Shown here piece after piece: positions 34,701 to 46,454 of a DNA stretch of 64,000 bases. Source of the stretch: Microglena sp. YARC (taxonomy: Eukaryota > Chlorophyta > Chlorophyceae > Chlamydomonadales > Chlamydomonadaceae); assembly GCA_022414725.1 (NCBI GenBank), contig CM039462.1, forward strand, positions 44,036,993 to 44,100,992, read 5' to 3'. The number at the start of each line of letters is the position of its first letter. The stretch's first letter is position 1. The notes under the pieces were generated by a model, which was not told the DNA's origin, did no database searches, and was given only the letters and a program-made list of their open reading frames with translations. A program made the position numbers and the translations under genes.

Positions 34701-37700
34701 TCTTATCTTATTTTCGAGGTACTGCAAGCGGTGCAAGGAGCACGTAGCAAGAAGGAAGCCGGAAGATGGTCGCAGGGTTGCAGGGACTTAGATCGTGCAG
34801 AGATACCATGAGCCGTGCGAGTGTCTTAGCTCGCAGCAAGATGAAGGTATCAATATAGCCAGCAGAAAGGCTGGAGAATGGAGGTAAAATACCTCCAATC
34901 ACGAATCAGGCGATGCGATAGCAAATCAGGCGATGCGATAGCATAATGAGGTGATTAATATAAAGGATATAATGAGCACTCAGGATATATGGGCGCTTTG
35001 GATGTCAGCATTAACTTGAGCCTACGCAGCCTGCCTGTCCTGTGCATTAGGTCCAGCCTGCCTTGCAGCATATGCCAAACTTCGTTGCTGGTTTGCATCG
35101 CTCCTATCCTCGTTAGTCTGCTGAGGTCGCCTACAGCTGTGATGAAGAGCTGGCTGGCTGGCTGTATTCGCCGCCCTTCTGTCTAAATTTGGCTGGTTGT
35201 GCGTGTGCATGACATCGAGAAGCAAAAGATAATAGACAATTAGTCTGAGAGCCATCTTTGGTCTAAACAGGCGCTCAGAATGAATGCGGAAAGATGGATA
35301 CTCATATCGATACAAAATGGGCGCAGCTCTGTCAAAGTTTTCAAATTTTGATGGGTGGGGAGGTGGGGCGGAGCTGTAGGTGGGATGTCGGCCGCGAACG
35401 AAAATCCGAAAGCTAGTAAGCGCCAGAACGCGGACCGAAAGCCAGCCAGCGCTATCTCGCAAAATCCATGTATTATTTCATATATATAGATGTATGTTAC
35501 AGTCCAGGGGTAGGCCAAATAGGCTAAAGGGACTTGCCCAACCGTGATAGGAAGGGCTTAAAAAGAAAAAGCACTGATGATCTGAACCCCAACCAATCGT
35601 TTTACTGAGCGGGGCCCCGAGTTTGTGCTTCAGTGATCATTTATTTCTACAATGCTTGCTTATTCTGTTCCAACCTGCATCCTTCAAGTAATTCATGGTT
35701 TGCACAATCCTGTGGTAGAGATGCTGTAAATCCTTGAACCCAAGATAGCAGTTTTTTTGGCGGAGCCCCCTCTTCAAGGGGGCGGGAGCCCCCAGTGTTA
35801 CCCCGTTGTCCGTCCCACGGACCGATAAGAATTTTGAAGCCTGATACGCCAGCCAATGGTCTTCTAACTAACTCGCTTCCGTTGCCACCTGTTGCTCCAT
35901 CGCGAACACTCTCCGCCATTTTTTAGCGTCGCATGCGACGCTGCATAGAACTTGTTCTTTCCAGCAATATATTAGCTATTACCGACCAAACCCATCGTTT
36001 TTGAGATTGGCAAAGCGAGGTAAGCAAACTAAGCAATGCAGCCACATCTGGCCAGACCGGCAGGCCCTGTAGTCCCAGTAAATAGCTACAAAATGTATGA
36101 ATTGCTACAAACGGAGAGAGGTCGGATTTCTCCTGTACCAGAATAACTATGAAAAAAGGGGGGCTTCAGAAACAAAAAGAAAACCCCTGCAAGATAGGCC
36201 ATATATAGGTACATAAGGAAAGTTATACTTCAGCTCTTCCAGCACTACTGAACTACCCTATGCTGTTCCTCGGTATTGCAGGAGGGCTCTGATATAGTGC
36301 TTGTTCAGGAATATGCTGAAGGTGGGGACCTGTACCGGCAGCTACACAAGAATGGAGGGCGTCTCGGGGAGAGGCAAGCAGTTGAAATTGTTCTGCACCC
36401 TTTTCTCCTCGCGCTGCATTACCTCCACACTCAAGGTGAGTTCAACAGCACTTGCTAAAAAGTAATGATAACGCCTGGTGGGGCGTGGTCTTAAGGGAGC
36501 CCCGTCTTGCGGTGGTAGGGAACAGGCTGCTACTTTACCTGGACAAAGCTACCATGGCGGTTGACAGCGACCGCGAACACTTAAGCGCACCCTTGGGGAT
36601 TCGAACCCGCCACCTGCGTCGTTCAAGGAGCTCTGCCATTGAGCCATTCGTTGAACGGGGATTAGCACCTGCTACAGTGTCTCTTGGGATTTCGTTATAA
36701 TTTGGATTTAGATAGCTTGTGTGAAAGCCCTTGAGCTCCTCTTTCACAGTATGCAATAATGAAGGTGAGTTCAACAGCACTTGCTATGTCTCTTGGGATT
36801 TCGTTATAATTGGGATTTAGGTAGCTCCTGTGAAAGCCCTTGAGCTCCTCTTTCACAATATGCAATACGAATACTTATACGGATCAAATTTTGAGTAAAT
36901 CAACTTCTAGTGAAACAACGAGTGGTTGAAAATGGGAACCTAACCATCAGTTGTACTACAGCCCTACTTCCACGCTTGTTACAGGTAATAAATGATTTTT
37001 CTTTGTAGCCCTTCCTGCCACGGTCGGGCAAGTCCCTTTAGCCTATTTGGCCTACCCCTGGACTGTAACATACATACATCTATATATATGTAGACATACA
37101 AGGATTTCTGTGAAAAGTTCGCGAACTTCCCCTGGCGATAGCTGGCTTTCAACTTAATTAGCGTTACTAATAGCGAAACACCCAACTACCCACCCTGGCT
37201 ATCGGCTGAATTCGCGTGTTAGTAATAGCGTATCTCCCATCTCCCCACTCCAGTCCCCACACAGATTTCGGAAGAAAGAGCAGATGAATGCAAAGCCATA
37301 AATCTCCTTCCACATTCCCAATTTTCGAACTGACAAAGCAGATGAATGCGAATCGATCAATTTTCTTCCGCATTCGATCTGAGCGCCACTGTAGACCAAG
37401 TATGGCGCTCAGCCTCATTGTCTACAATCTTTTGCTACTCGATGCATGCATGCGCACAATCAACCAGATTTGGGCAGAAGGCGACGAATACTGCCAGCAA
37501 ACTTCTCGATGCTTTCTTCTGCTCATGCTCCACGATGCGTGCCAACGGTCCTAATGGACATGAGGGCGCGCAACACCGCCAGCCAGCGCTCAAAGTGAGC
37601 CTGCCAGAGCAGGAGAGGAAGGGCTAACAATAATTTCCACGATTCCACCATTGCCATTATTTTATATCACCATGCTTCTTTTCTCCGCCTGCGAGCGTAG

Positions 37701-38318
37701 CCACCATACATTTCACGCATGCGCACTTTCACCATGCCTGTGCATCAATTGTGTCACGGTTGGCATCCAGTGGATGCGAGCAGCCATTTCCTTCCCATTT
37801 CTCGCACTCAGACCGCTCATCCTATCTACGCAATCTCTTTTCATTGTAACGATGATCGTTAAGCACGACGCTGCGATTTTTGATTCAGCAGGTGCTGACC
37901 GGACGGAAGTCGAAGATTTAAACCATAGAATCAGGAAACATGTCCCACGCAGTATGCTGTACTGAGGGCAGAGTTGGCTGAATGAGGTATTTTGAGGTCA
38001 AACAGACATATCCCCGGCCCAATTGCATATAAAGAAGATGCTGCAGGCAAGTCGTAATGCGGCGCAAGCCCAGTTTTCTCCGCGGAATTCAATCGTTCGC
38101 AAGTCGGTGGATTGGATCCGCTTGGTTAAATCACCCACAGGTCTGCCTTTTGTCCCCCCTTAGTCTTCTTCCCGATCAAACCTCGCAGCTAAAGTGGCAG
38201 GGTAGGGAGGAGAAGGGAAGACTGATGAGTGTGTTTGTTTTTGTGGGTTTTGGGCCTTGGGGGTGGGCAGGGGGAGGAGAGAGAGATGGGGAGCAGGGGA
38301 CATGTGTTGTGTGTGTGT

Positions 38319-38351
<33 letters not shown>

Positions 38352-41300
38352 TAGATGGAGAGAGGGGAGGGTGGATGGGAAGTAAGGGAGGGGGGTTTGA
38401 GACAGAAAATAGGAAGGAGGCATGAAGGACGCGAGAGGGAGGGGCAAAGAAAGAGGGGAGGAGGGACTGAGGGAGGAGTGTGTGTGCAAGGGGGCGTGGA
38501 GGGGTGACATGAGGCATTTTGCTATACATGCCTCCAGTTTTTGTGTGAAAATGCAAAAGATTTTCATGCTCACTCCGGAAATTTCATGTATATACCCGTA
38601 TATACAAATGTTCATCAGGTTTTGTGAAGAAAGAATGAGCCTAAATTGCCCTTATGCAGGTTTGTATGGGTGGGAGGGGTGGCGGGTGGCCTCAGCCACA
38701 CGGGCAATGTACTATTACATACATACATACATACATACATACACACACTGTGGTGTCATGTCTCTTCATGCCTGGGCTTGTCTCCGCATCACTACATGAT
38801 CCTAGGCTCACATACGATCTGATTTTCCCTTTGAATTGTCTTTGTCTGGCAGGGATCATGCACCGAGACATCAAGCCAGAGAACGTTCTGTTTACAGAGA
38901 ACAGAGTCTTGAAGCTAGCAGACTTTGGCCTGGCCATCGACTTGAGAGAGGAGCGTGCAGTGACCCGTGCAGGTAACCAAAGTCTAACTTCATAGTGTCC
39001 ACTGTTTGGAATGTAGGTTTTTTGTGTGTGTTGCCCCCGGGTAGGTAACCAAAGTCTACTTTCATGGTGTCCACTGTTTGGAATGTAGGTTTTTTTGTTG
39101 TGTTGCCCAGGGCAGGTTGCCTAAGTCTAACATCATGGTGTCCACTGTTTGAAATGTAGGTTTTTTGTTGCCCCCCCCCCCCCCCCCCCCTTTAGCAGGG
39201 GCTCCCGCCCCTGTGTTCATCCATCCATGGATTTGTATTGTGCGACGCGTCGCAGATTGAGCGACTAAGTAGGACCCCAGTGCGACGCACTGCCTCCCGA
39301 ACCCCGTGCTTCGCGGAGCCCAGGGAATTCGGGGGAACATTTCTGACTAGTTCAGCCAGACACATGAGTCCCCATGCAGTGAAAGGATGGCGACAGAATG
39401 GCGACGCGTCGTTTAAAAAACACGCAGTGTTTGCATCTGTTTGCCCGCTAATTTGTTTGTCTTCCTCCCTTGCTATGGCAATGAGCTTGAAATCCCTGGC
39501 TTGAGAAGCAAAACAAAACGCTTGGAGGGGCGTGGTGTTAAGGGGACCCTCCCGTACGCCGCAGCTGAGGAAAGCCACCATGGCTATGGCTTGGGACGCA
39601 ACTCAAGTCAGGCCACCTGTCGCTTCAGCAGCTCAATCCTTCTCTGTTTCATTCCCCGTTTGTTTCCTAAGTCGCTTGTAACGCGCTGAGAACTTGTTCA
39701 TTCTGCTAACATGAAAGTGAAGATTCAAATTATATTCTGATTGTCTGTACAGAAATGTAAGTGCTTCCAAACCTGCGGCTTCATTCATGACACTATGTTA
39801 TACCCCGATATTGGGTTCTTCACAGACTTCGAATTCTCAATGTTTGCCAGATTTAATCAAGCATATGTGTTTTTTTAGATAAGAAGTTGTACTGCCTTCC
39901 TGAGGATTCAGCCCCGTGCTCATTTTGGCACAGGTACACTTGACTACATGGCCCCCGAGGTTCTGCGCTGCCCTCCAAAAAACTCCCCACACGAGAACAA
40001 GACCAACTCCAAGCTTTATTATAACAATAGTGTGGATGCCTGGGCAGTAGGCGTCTTCGCCTATGAGCTTATCGTTGGCTTTCCGCCGTTTGCTGGTGAG
40101 TTCTACATACAGGTTAAGGGGGCTGGCCCGTTTGCTTGCACTGGGGCCAGCCAACGAGTAACATACGTACATGAATATGTGGGGACCGGCATATCGTATG
40201 ATTTTGACCAAAGGCAAGCATGATATCATATGATATCATACGTTTTGCATCATATGATATTGTATGTAAATGGTAACTTTAGCCTTGTCAGACTGCCGGC
40301 ATCATAGGATGGCAGCATGATATCGTATGATACCATATTGCCGTTCCCTATGAATATGTGGATATCGTGTGATATCATATTGCCGTTCCCTATGAATATG
40401 TGGATATCGTGTGGATCAACAATATCACTGTTGTTTTTATGGGCTACTCATGGCATCTTCCAGTCAGCTCCATCAGTCAGCCACTGGGTCAAGCCCCAAG
40501 TTTTCATCTGAATAATAGTGACTGTCATATCAGCTTTCATGCGCAGAAGCTAGCTTCTGGTTGGGCCCAAAGAAGGGAGCTGCCCAGAAGCCACTCTGTG
40601 TAGCCCCCAAAAGAAACCGTGAACAATACGTCAGTGCACATAGAAGACAACTTCATCTATGGTGTAAACTAGGTTGTGGTGTATATACCGTGTATAAAGT
40701 TTACTCACATCTGGATCGTAGGGTTAGGGATGGCTACTTCGAAGTTTGTGTGTCTCAAGGTTGGTGATAGGAGAGAAAACTAGGATGAAGTTCTGTCAGA
40801 CTAAATTTGGGAGTCGCCTGAATTAAAAACAAACTCGTGGTACAGTGATCAAATTCTGTGCTTGGCTTGCCCGACTCACACCCTCTCCCTGTTCAAAAAA
40901 CTAATGTTGCATGCTACCTTGCTGAATGTTTGTATGTTACAGTCCAGGGGTAGGCCATGTAGGCTAATGAGACTTGCCCAACCGTGACAGGAAGGGCTAA
41001 AAAGAAAAGGCATTGACTAACTGAATCCCAAACAATCGTTTTACTGATGGGGGGCCTGACCTCGTGCTGCAGTGATAAATAAACAAAATTGCTGATGCGC
41101 ACACTCCATTTGAAAGCCATTCTGTGGCTAGGACTTGCTCTACGCTCTGTGTTCGTTTATCTGACTCTTCACTATATCTCTCGCTCAGGGGATACACAAC
41201 TGGACTCAGTCGAGCGCATCATGCACTCTACCCCTGACTTCCCAGAGGAGACCACTGAGTTGGCCAAGGCTTTCATTTGCCAGGCTTTGAAGAAGCATCC

Positions 41301-43303
41301 TGGAGACAGGCCCACTGTGATGGAAATGATTCACCACCCCTGGGTTCATACCTACCAGGCGAGTCCAGACATTCATGATGGTGTCGCCTTAATGTTAGCA
41401 TGTGGGCAATGTTTTTGGCGGAGCCCCTTCTTCAAGGGGGCGGGAGCCCCCATGTTTACCCATTTGTCCGTCCGACCGAAAACTTGAAGCCTGACACGTG
41501 AGCCAACGGTCGCGTAACTAACTCGCTTCAGTCAGCTCCATCGTTGCCAACACACTCCGCCTATTCACCTTTCGTTCCGTTGCCAACACACTCCGCCTAT
41601 TTTCCGCGTCGCTTGCGACGCTGCATAGGACTTCTTCTTTTGGGCTACGCGTAGCAGCTTCTAGGCAGCCCCCTGGGCCAGCCACTGGGCTCAGCCCCAA
41701 GATTTCAGGAGCGCTGGAAAGCTGACAATGTCAGCTGTCACATGCAATTGCTTGTGCTAGCCTTGTCTAAGTAGCCAGGTAGGGGAGCTGTCTAGAAGCT
41801 ATCATGCGTAGCCGAAAAGAAAAACCCGGCTTGTGGGGATGTTGAACATATATGTTGCGGCCTGTTGGAAGTGTCCAGTAGCCATGCCAAATATATGAGA
41901 TCCCAAGCACATGAATGCATGACAGAGCTACAAAGCAGGGCTTTTCTTTTCTGCTTTTTCAGTAGCTTCTAGGCAGATCCCCAAGCCAGCCACTGTGCTA
42001 CCCCCAAATATGTCAGCACTTCTGGACAGCTGATTGTGCTAGCTTCCAATTGCACTAAGTCGCATTAGGTTAAGATGAATAGGAAGTTAGGGGAGCTGCC
42101 TAGAAGCTGCTGCTTGGAGCGGAAAAGAAAAGCTATGCTATGAAGGTTCAAGAAGGTTGGCACTGCATGGACAGGTCACTAGGGAACGGCAACTAATATT
42201 AGTGTTTGAAAAGCTAGTACTAACTAACATTATTATAGTGCAACAATAATATTAGTTTTTCAAATAAATTTAAAATCCTGGTGAGGCGGCTCGTCAGTCT
42301 AATATTATCTAACATTCGCTTATATTATTCATTCACTGATATGAACTACCTAAGCCTTTCCGTACATGTCACTGTTATTTCCTTTGCTAGCATCATTCGC
42401 TATCTGCTATAAATTAATCTTGTAGTGACTAGGTCAACTGCTAGCCTAGCGTCAACCCTGTGCACCCAACCCAACTCAACCCAACCCAACCCTGTGCACC
42501 CATCCCATGCGTGCAGAGGCGTGCTTCTATGTTGCACATTCCAGCCAGCCGGGCCCGTCGCCAAAGCAGTATCACAGACAGCAATGCTGGGGCAGTGATG
42601 GGTATGGCCCCATTGATCCAACCATTGGTCCAAGCTGCACCTATTATGGCCTCACTGTCCCACAAGGAGTTGCCAGCTGCACTGTCCCACAAGGAGTTGT
42701 CAGGCGCACTGTCCCACAAGGAGTTGTCTGGCGCACTGTCCCACAAGGAGTTGTCAGGCGCGCTGTCACACAAGGAGTTGTCAGAGGAAATGTCACCGGA
42801 TGATATCGAGGATATGATTCGGAAGCTGCAGGTATGACCTAGATCATTTGCCTTGGTGTTTAAATTTGAAGGGCTTTTAACTCGTCCATTTTTTTTAAAC
42901 CATTGTGGTGTTGGGGTGGGGTGCACTGTTTTGTATTTCAGAATTATGTAGGCCAGGTTCAGTAGCTACTTGGGCTACTGAAGCCTGCTTTCAGTATTGT
43001 TGCTCAGCTATCGCATGGCGGAGTGCGAAGCGCGGAGCCTGGGGGGTTTGGGGAGCAGCGCCAAACTCATGCGTCGCCATGCAACGACGGAATTGCGCCG
43101 CAGTGGCGACGCGTCGATGAAAGAAAAAAACTGATGGGGTAGAGTGAATGAAGTTGAGGTCAGTCGTATCTGTTGTCTTGTTATGCTTACCTGGCATGTC
43201 TCTAACTCAATGCTTTGTTCTCTTTGACTTTCAGGTCGCGAAGCAGGCTGCTCTTGAGCGCGTAGCTAGTAAAAATGGGAACACTTTTCCCCAGACAAGC
43301 TAA
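31740..43303 (+). CDS. Aurora/CALK-like Ser/Thr protein kinase
   Basis: Coding exons: 32042 (ATG)-32566, 32983-33063, 33565-33636, 36282-36435, 38853-38972, 39934-40095, 41189-41358, 42517-42831 and 43235-43303; all junctions are in phase, giving 555 residues. A 5' UTR intron (about 31758-31931) is likely. The kinase domain is about 150-428: loop [13 protein letters not shown], without a classic GxGxxG; VALK Lys near 188; HREI Glu near 206; HRDIKPEN near 281-288; DFG near 301-303; TLDYMAPE to 326; [20 protein letters not shown]. Catalytic residues are intact. The C-tail holds five tandem SHKEL repeats. [11 protein letters not shown] with the CP..N/K insert resembles the Aurora-like family that includes Chlamydomonas CALK, a flagellar-length kinase; the exact subfamily is inference. 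Intron 7 uses a GC donor (CAG/GCGAGT). Confidence 0.9.
33098..33285 (+). mobile_element. F4 element, degenerate
   Basis: Retains CCGATCGCTACCTGAGACCC, GTCCCTCGAGGAAGCCTAAA and ACCCACTTCTGAACAT in F4 order. Kinase intron 2. Confidence 0.45.
33634..33772 (+). repeat. Array grown from the exon 3 donor of the kinase gene
   Basis: The donor reads TTCCAG/GTAAGTCATATAA. GTAAGT and GTCATATAAGTAGGG then repeat irregularly for ~135 bp, with about ten GTAAGT-like words, up to the F1 element at 33773. Confidence 0.85.
33773..33946. mobile_element. F1 MITE
   Basis: 174 bp with TA on both sides (AAGTA/GGGACCGG .. CGTTCCC/TACAT). The best-preserved F1 copy. Confidence 0.85.
34229..34262. repeat. Poly-C tract
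   Basis: About 30 C with one T interruption, inside kinase intron 3. Confidence 0.9.
35492..35645 (+). repeat. F5 repeat, long copy
   Basis: From ATGTTACAGTCCAGGGGTAG through CCAATCGTTTTACTGAGCGG to GTGCTTCAGTGATCA. Kinase intron 3. Confidence 0.8.
35752..35955 (+). mobile_element. F3 element
   Basis: Complete: TTTTTTTGGCGGAGCCCCCT to GACGCTGCATAGAACTTG. Confidence 0.85.
36432..36870 (+). repeat. Duplicated exon 4 donor plus ~105-bp tandem repeat (kinase)
   Basis: The donor segment AAGGTGAGTTCAACAGCACT (36433) recurs at about 36760. Between them lie a SINE and one unit TGTCTCTTGGGATTTCGTTA...TATGCAAT (about 36676); a second unit starts at about 36786. Confidence 0.8.
36464..36664 (-). mobile_element. 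tRNA-derived SINE, head type B
   Basis: Minus-strand A box ATGGCTCAATGGCAGAG and B box GGGTTCGAATCC; body ends CCAGGCGTTATCATTA. Flanks AGCACTTGCTA and AGCACCTGCTA fit an 11-bp target duplication. Confidence 0.85.
36996..37080 (-). repeat. F5 repeat, reverse
   Basis: Reads CCTACCCCTGGACTGTAACA at its right edge. Confidence 0.75.
38319..38350. repeat. Poly-G tract
   Basis: About 32 consecutive G inside a G/A-rich stretch (38170-38500), in kinase intron 4. Confidence 0.9.
38970..39180 (+). repeat. ~72-bp tandem array beginning at the exon 5 donor (kinase), 3 copies
   Basis: The donor GCAG/GTAACCAAAGTCTAAC recurs as GTAG/GTAACCAAAGTCTAC and GCAG/GTTGCCTAAGTCTAAC, each followed by TGTCCACTGTTTGGAATGTA. 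The array starts at the exon edge. Confidence 0.9.
39236..39420 (+). repeat. F7-like GC-rich repeat
   Basis: Bounded by GCGACGCGTCG at both ends (about 39242 and 39402). Internal CGAACCCCGTGCTTCGCGGA resembles F7. A short F3-like hairpin (CAGGGGCTCCCGCCCCTG) precedes it. Confidence 0.5.
40113..40156 (+). repeat. F6 repeat, partial
   Basis: Keeps only GGGGGCTGGCCCGTTTGC and CACTGGGGCCAGCC. Lies between kinase exon 6 and the F1 element at 40182. Confidence 0.5.
40182..40390. mobile_element. F1 MITE with duplicated right end
   Basis: Full element to CCGTTCCC at 40348, then the right end (GATATCATATTGCCGTTCCC) is repeated in tandem to 40390. Confidence 0.8.
40432..40617. mobile_element. F2 foldback MITE, diverged
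   Basis: Ends GGGCTACTCATGGCATCTTC and AGCCACTCTGTGTAGCCCCC still pair in part. Confidence 0.6.
40931..41088 (+). repeat. F5 repeat, long copy
   Basis: From TGTTACAGTCCAGGGGTAGG to CGTGCTGCAGTGATAAAT. Ends about 100 bp before kinase exon 7. Confidence 0.8.
41411..41634 (+). mobile_element. F3 element
   Basis: Complete, with a short internal duplication of CGTTGCCAACACACTCCGCC. Followed directly by an F2 element. Confidence 0.85.
41635..41826. mobile_element. F2 foldback MITE
   Basis: Ends GTAGCAGCTTCTAGGCAGCC and TGTCTAGAAGCTATCATGCG; centre GCTGACAATGTCAGCTG. Confidence 0.8.
41953..42132. mobile_element. F2 foldback MITE
   Basis: Ends AGTAGCTTCTAGGCAGATCC and GAGCTGCCTAGAAGCTGCTG. Second F2 in the same kinase intron. 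Confidence 0.8.
42650..42790 (+). repeat. Coding 27-bp repeat in kinase exon 8
   Basis: Units of CTGTCCCACAAGGAGTTGTC plus 7 bases encode [13 protein letters not shown] repeats, five copies, just upstream of an acidic [11 protein letters not shown] segment. The 27-bp unit keeps the frame. Confidence 0.9.
42944..43120 (+). repeat. F7 repeat
   Basis: Most complete copy: ATTATGTAGGCCAGGTTCAG, TATCGCATGGCGGAGTGCGA, CGTCGCCATGCAACGACGG, CAGTGGCGACGCGTCG. Last kinase intron. Confidence 0.7.
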
Positions 43304-43328
43304 CCGAGATCGTCAAGCAAGATTTCAG

Positions 43329-43541
43329 TAATGATAACGTCTGGTGGGGCGTGGTATTAAGGGAATCCATCATACGCGGGTAGAGAACGGTCTACCACCT
43401 CGACTGGACAAGCTACCGTCGCGGTTGACAACGACCTGCAACGCTCAGAGTGACTGTAGGGGGAATCGAACCCCCAACCCCGCTTCGTTTCAGCGATTTG
43501 GTGTACCACTAGACCAATCGTATCACTGAAACGGGCTGCAA
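43329..43541 (-). mobile_element. tRNA-derived SINE, head type A
   Basis: Minus-strand A box TGGTCTAGTGGTACACC and B box GGGGTTCGATTCC, the latter matching a pol III B box exactly. Flanked by GCAAGATTTCAG on both sides, a clean 12-bp target duplication. It lies 26 bp after the kinase stop codon, so probably in the 3' UTR. Confidence 0.9.
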
Positions 43542-43680
43542 GATTTCAGACTGTCAAGCTGACCGAGATCGTCGGTGTCCCAAGGGATGAGCACTGAATC
43601 ATCTCCTGCGTCGTTTAGGTAGCTGATGACAGCATCTAGTGGACTAAGATTAATGATACCGTTGGTATGTATGGAGTTGT

Positions 43681-43860
43681 TACCGCCCTCAATGTAGCAG
43701 AGACCCCACTGCTACACTGATAACACCGGGGGAGATGCCGCGTTACCTAAGGGTTCGGCGTCGACCGAGTCCATGGGCCCATGCCCCCTACGGGTGAACC
43801 CGCGACACGGGCCGCTCGCGTCAAGTTGATAAGGGTGTTCGGGTTGTTAAAGCCAGGCCT
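43681..43860. repeat. Satellite-related fragment
   Basis: Begins TACCGCCCTCAATGTAG as the 18-30 kb units do, then diverges (CCTAAGGGTTCGGCG, CCATGGGCCCATGCCCCC). Confidence 0.6.
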
Positions 43861-45300
43861 GCATACAGGTCTGATGCGACCGTGTTAAAGAATTGCTAAT
43901 TCTGCCACTCAAATTCTACGGCTTCCTGGTTGGTTAGAAGCTGTTAACGTAACAAAAACTTGTGATTCTTAAAAATTGGGCCTGTTAACTTCTTAGTTAG
44001 TTAACCTCGCCATTGCTTCAGGTTTACCCACAACAAGTGAATCCTTGTAAAAGGAGGTTAGGACGCTCGTGCTTCTAAAGTAATGCCAGCTAAAATATAT
44101 TTTTGTTCCAGTTTCCCTTTTTACGGCCCGGGTGATGCTTGTGACATTTCAGCTTGTGATGCATTACATTTAGCTGTTTTCTGGATGTTAAATACAATCG
44201 GGTGGCTTCTTTTCTACTGACTGGATAAGAATCGCACAACTATATTGTCATCCCAGATGAGATGATGATTTAATTGTATGATTAAATGATTACTGTAGCA
44301 CGAACTCAGGGCCCCCATCGGGAAAACGATTGTTTGGGGTTCAGCTCATCAGTGTTTTTTTAGCCCTTCCTACCACGGTTGGGCAAGTCCCTTGAGGCTA
44401 TTGGGGCTACCCCTGGACTGTAATATACATACATACACTGGCACGGGACGCATTTAACTGTATGGCAAGGTAACATTTCTCAATTTGATAAATAGTAAAC
44501 TTACCTTATGGGTTTGTTACGTGACTTTTTATGGTTCATATTTGTCTCAACTAATTAACGGTCTTGACTCCCACTAGGTGTGCAGAGTTGGAGTGGTGTT
44601 CATCAAATGCCGCGCATGCACCAACAACCACATACAATACACAAATGTACAGTGCACTTGGCCATGCAGTGCAAGGATGACAGGCGTGACTTCATGATTG
44701 CCTGGATATATGTTGCACTAGTGTAGCTCTATGTCACTGATGTTGGTTGACTGCTAGAAATCGCGTTGAAGAGCACGTATGTAATCAGTTGAGTGGTATT
44801 TCGCTGGCACACGCACGGAATGTGTGCAGTTGTGCACCACATTTCTTGGAATCTAAATACTGAAGCTGTGCAGAGCTGGCATATAGAGGAAGTCGTATAT
44901 ATGATCAAACAGCAGGAGGTTTTTTCATAGTTGTGAAAGGTATTTTACCCGAGGGTGTGGGTCCCTACACAAACCAGCGGCACCGAGGATCCAGTTCGAA
45001 TGGCGATCGTCACCAATGATTTAATTTAATTATGATGATCATCAATGGTGAAATCACCAAATAAACCATGGTAAATCATCATCACCATCATCAATGTTAC
45101 ATTGTTTGGTCGGGCCTGGTGGTTAGGGCCCCTTGGCCCCTGATTGACTCATCCTCAAATCTCTTCAATCATCAGCTTTTCTATATTCAGGTTTTCAATA
45201 ATGAACAATGTGTTCAAGCAACTGTCCACGGGCAGTCAAATAGGCTGAAGGGACTTGCCCAACATCGATATAAAAATGCTTAGGACGATGGGGCTAGTCT
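43861..45300. other. Intergenic stretch without a recognised gene
   Basis: Holds a reverse F5 copy (44294-44437) and an F5 fragment (45229-45290). No exon with a known domain was found. Confidence 0.5.
44294..44437 (-). repeat. F5 repeat, reverse, long copy
   Basis: Ends GGCTACCCCTGGACTGTAAT; includes AAACGATTGTTTGGGGTTCA. Confidence 0.75.
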
Positions 45301-45829
45301 GACTGGATGCTGCTTCTATTGCCGCCGCCCCAGCAACTGCTGTAGCGGTCGCACACGGGTATAATCCAGTAGTAAGTTTGATAAACTGTAGATAAGAGGG
45401 AGACTGCAGACACCGGGAGGAGATAGCTACTGAGATAGATTACAGCAGGCACTAGATAGATAGTCGCCGCCGTAGCGGACTGATATAGAAGCTGGCGGCA
45501 GGACAGGTAGTACTGCATGACAGTGCACGTGGTCATAGCTGACACGGGCACTGCACAGACAGGGACTAAACGGTGGCTGATCTGAGCCACCCTAGAGCCG
45601 GTATATAATCCGGTCTATAACAGTAAGCTGCCTTGGTGTTCTGCTGGCTCTCGACTTCTGTGCGACTGCGAACACGCACACTCAATCATTCTGATGGCGC
45701 TCTTAGTTTACGGCGTCGTTGCAAGTCAATTTTTTACCGCACTTGTGGCAGGCAGTTATCTCTGATTGTGGATTCATCGAACAATATCAAATGGCACTAG
45801 GCCGGCACTAGGCATCATAAAACGGATGA

Positions 45830-46000
45830 GTTGGGGTTGGGGTTGAGAGGTTGTGATATTAATGAGATATTTAGTGATGAGATTATAAAGGGAAGTGTTG
45901 GGGTTGGGGTTGAGATTTTTATTTATTATAAAGATATTAATTAGATATTTATTCATTTGGGTTGGGGTTGGGGTTGAATGGGATTGGGGTTGGGGTGAAC
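45830..46000. repeat. GGGTTGG-rich stretches
   Basis: Three blocks of (GGGTTGGGGTT)n alternate with AT-rich words (AGATATTTAGTGATGAG, TTAGATATTTATTCATT). Complementary CCAACC runs occur at 13050 and 42470. Confidence 0.75.
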
Positions 46001-46454
46001 CGGCCAGACTCTTCGTATTTCCCATTCACAGTTGCTTGTTTCTGATCAGGGGGCTGCACTGGTCCTTGTCCATCTACCCAGTCAAAGTTTTTGACGCCGT
46101 CACATTGTGCGGTACATTTTTGAGTCCAATAGGGCACCTAGACAATGTTACAGTCATCAACGATTTCCCCATCAGGTACGATCCACTACGTATCAGCACC
46201 ACAATCAGAAATCTATTGTTTCATTGCTACTTTCTATATTTTGGACGTACTGTATTAGACTCTCGTACCTCAAAAAGAAGTACAAACAATTATCTTAGAT
46301 AAGAAAAAGTCAAAGGTAAGGTAGCTAAACATTATTCAAGATTCGCCGTAGCGCAGGTGAATGATCTGGCCTCCTCAACCTCAAACCTCACCATAGCTCA
46401 TAAGGCATAACATTCTTAATTTATTTATCAGCTATAAATTGATTCATGTTTCCA

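Noticed and set aside
42460..42516. Start codon at 42460 for a separate protein
   Set aside because: The CCCAACC-rich stretch is intronic; the AG at 42516 continues the kinase in phase.
43329..43541. True tRNA gene
   Set aside because: A and B boxes are present, but the acceptor stem does not pair and a non-tRNA body with a target duplication follows; it is a SINE.
45949..46302. Small frames in the GGGTTGG-rich region
   Set aside because: Low-complexity translation with no homologous pattern on either strand.
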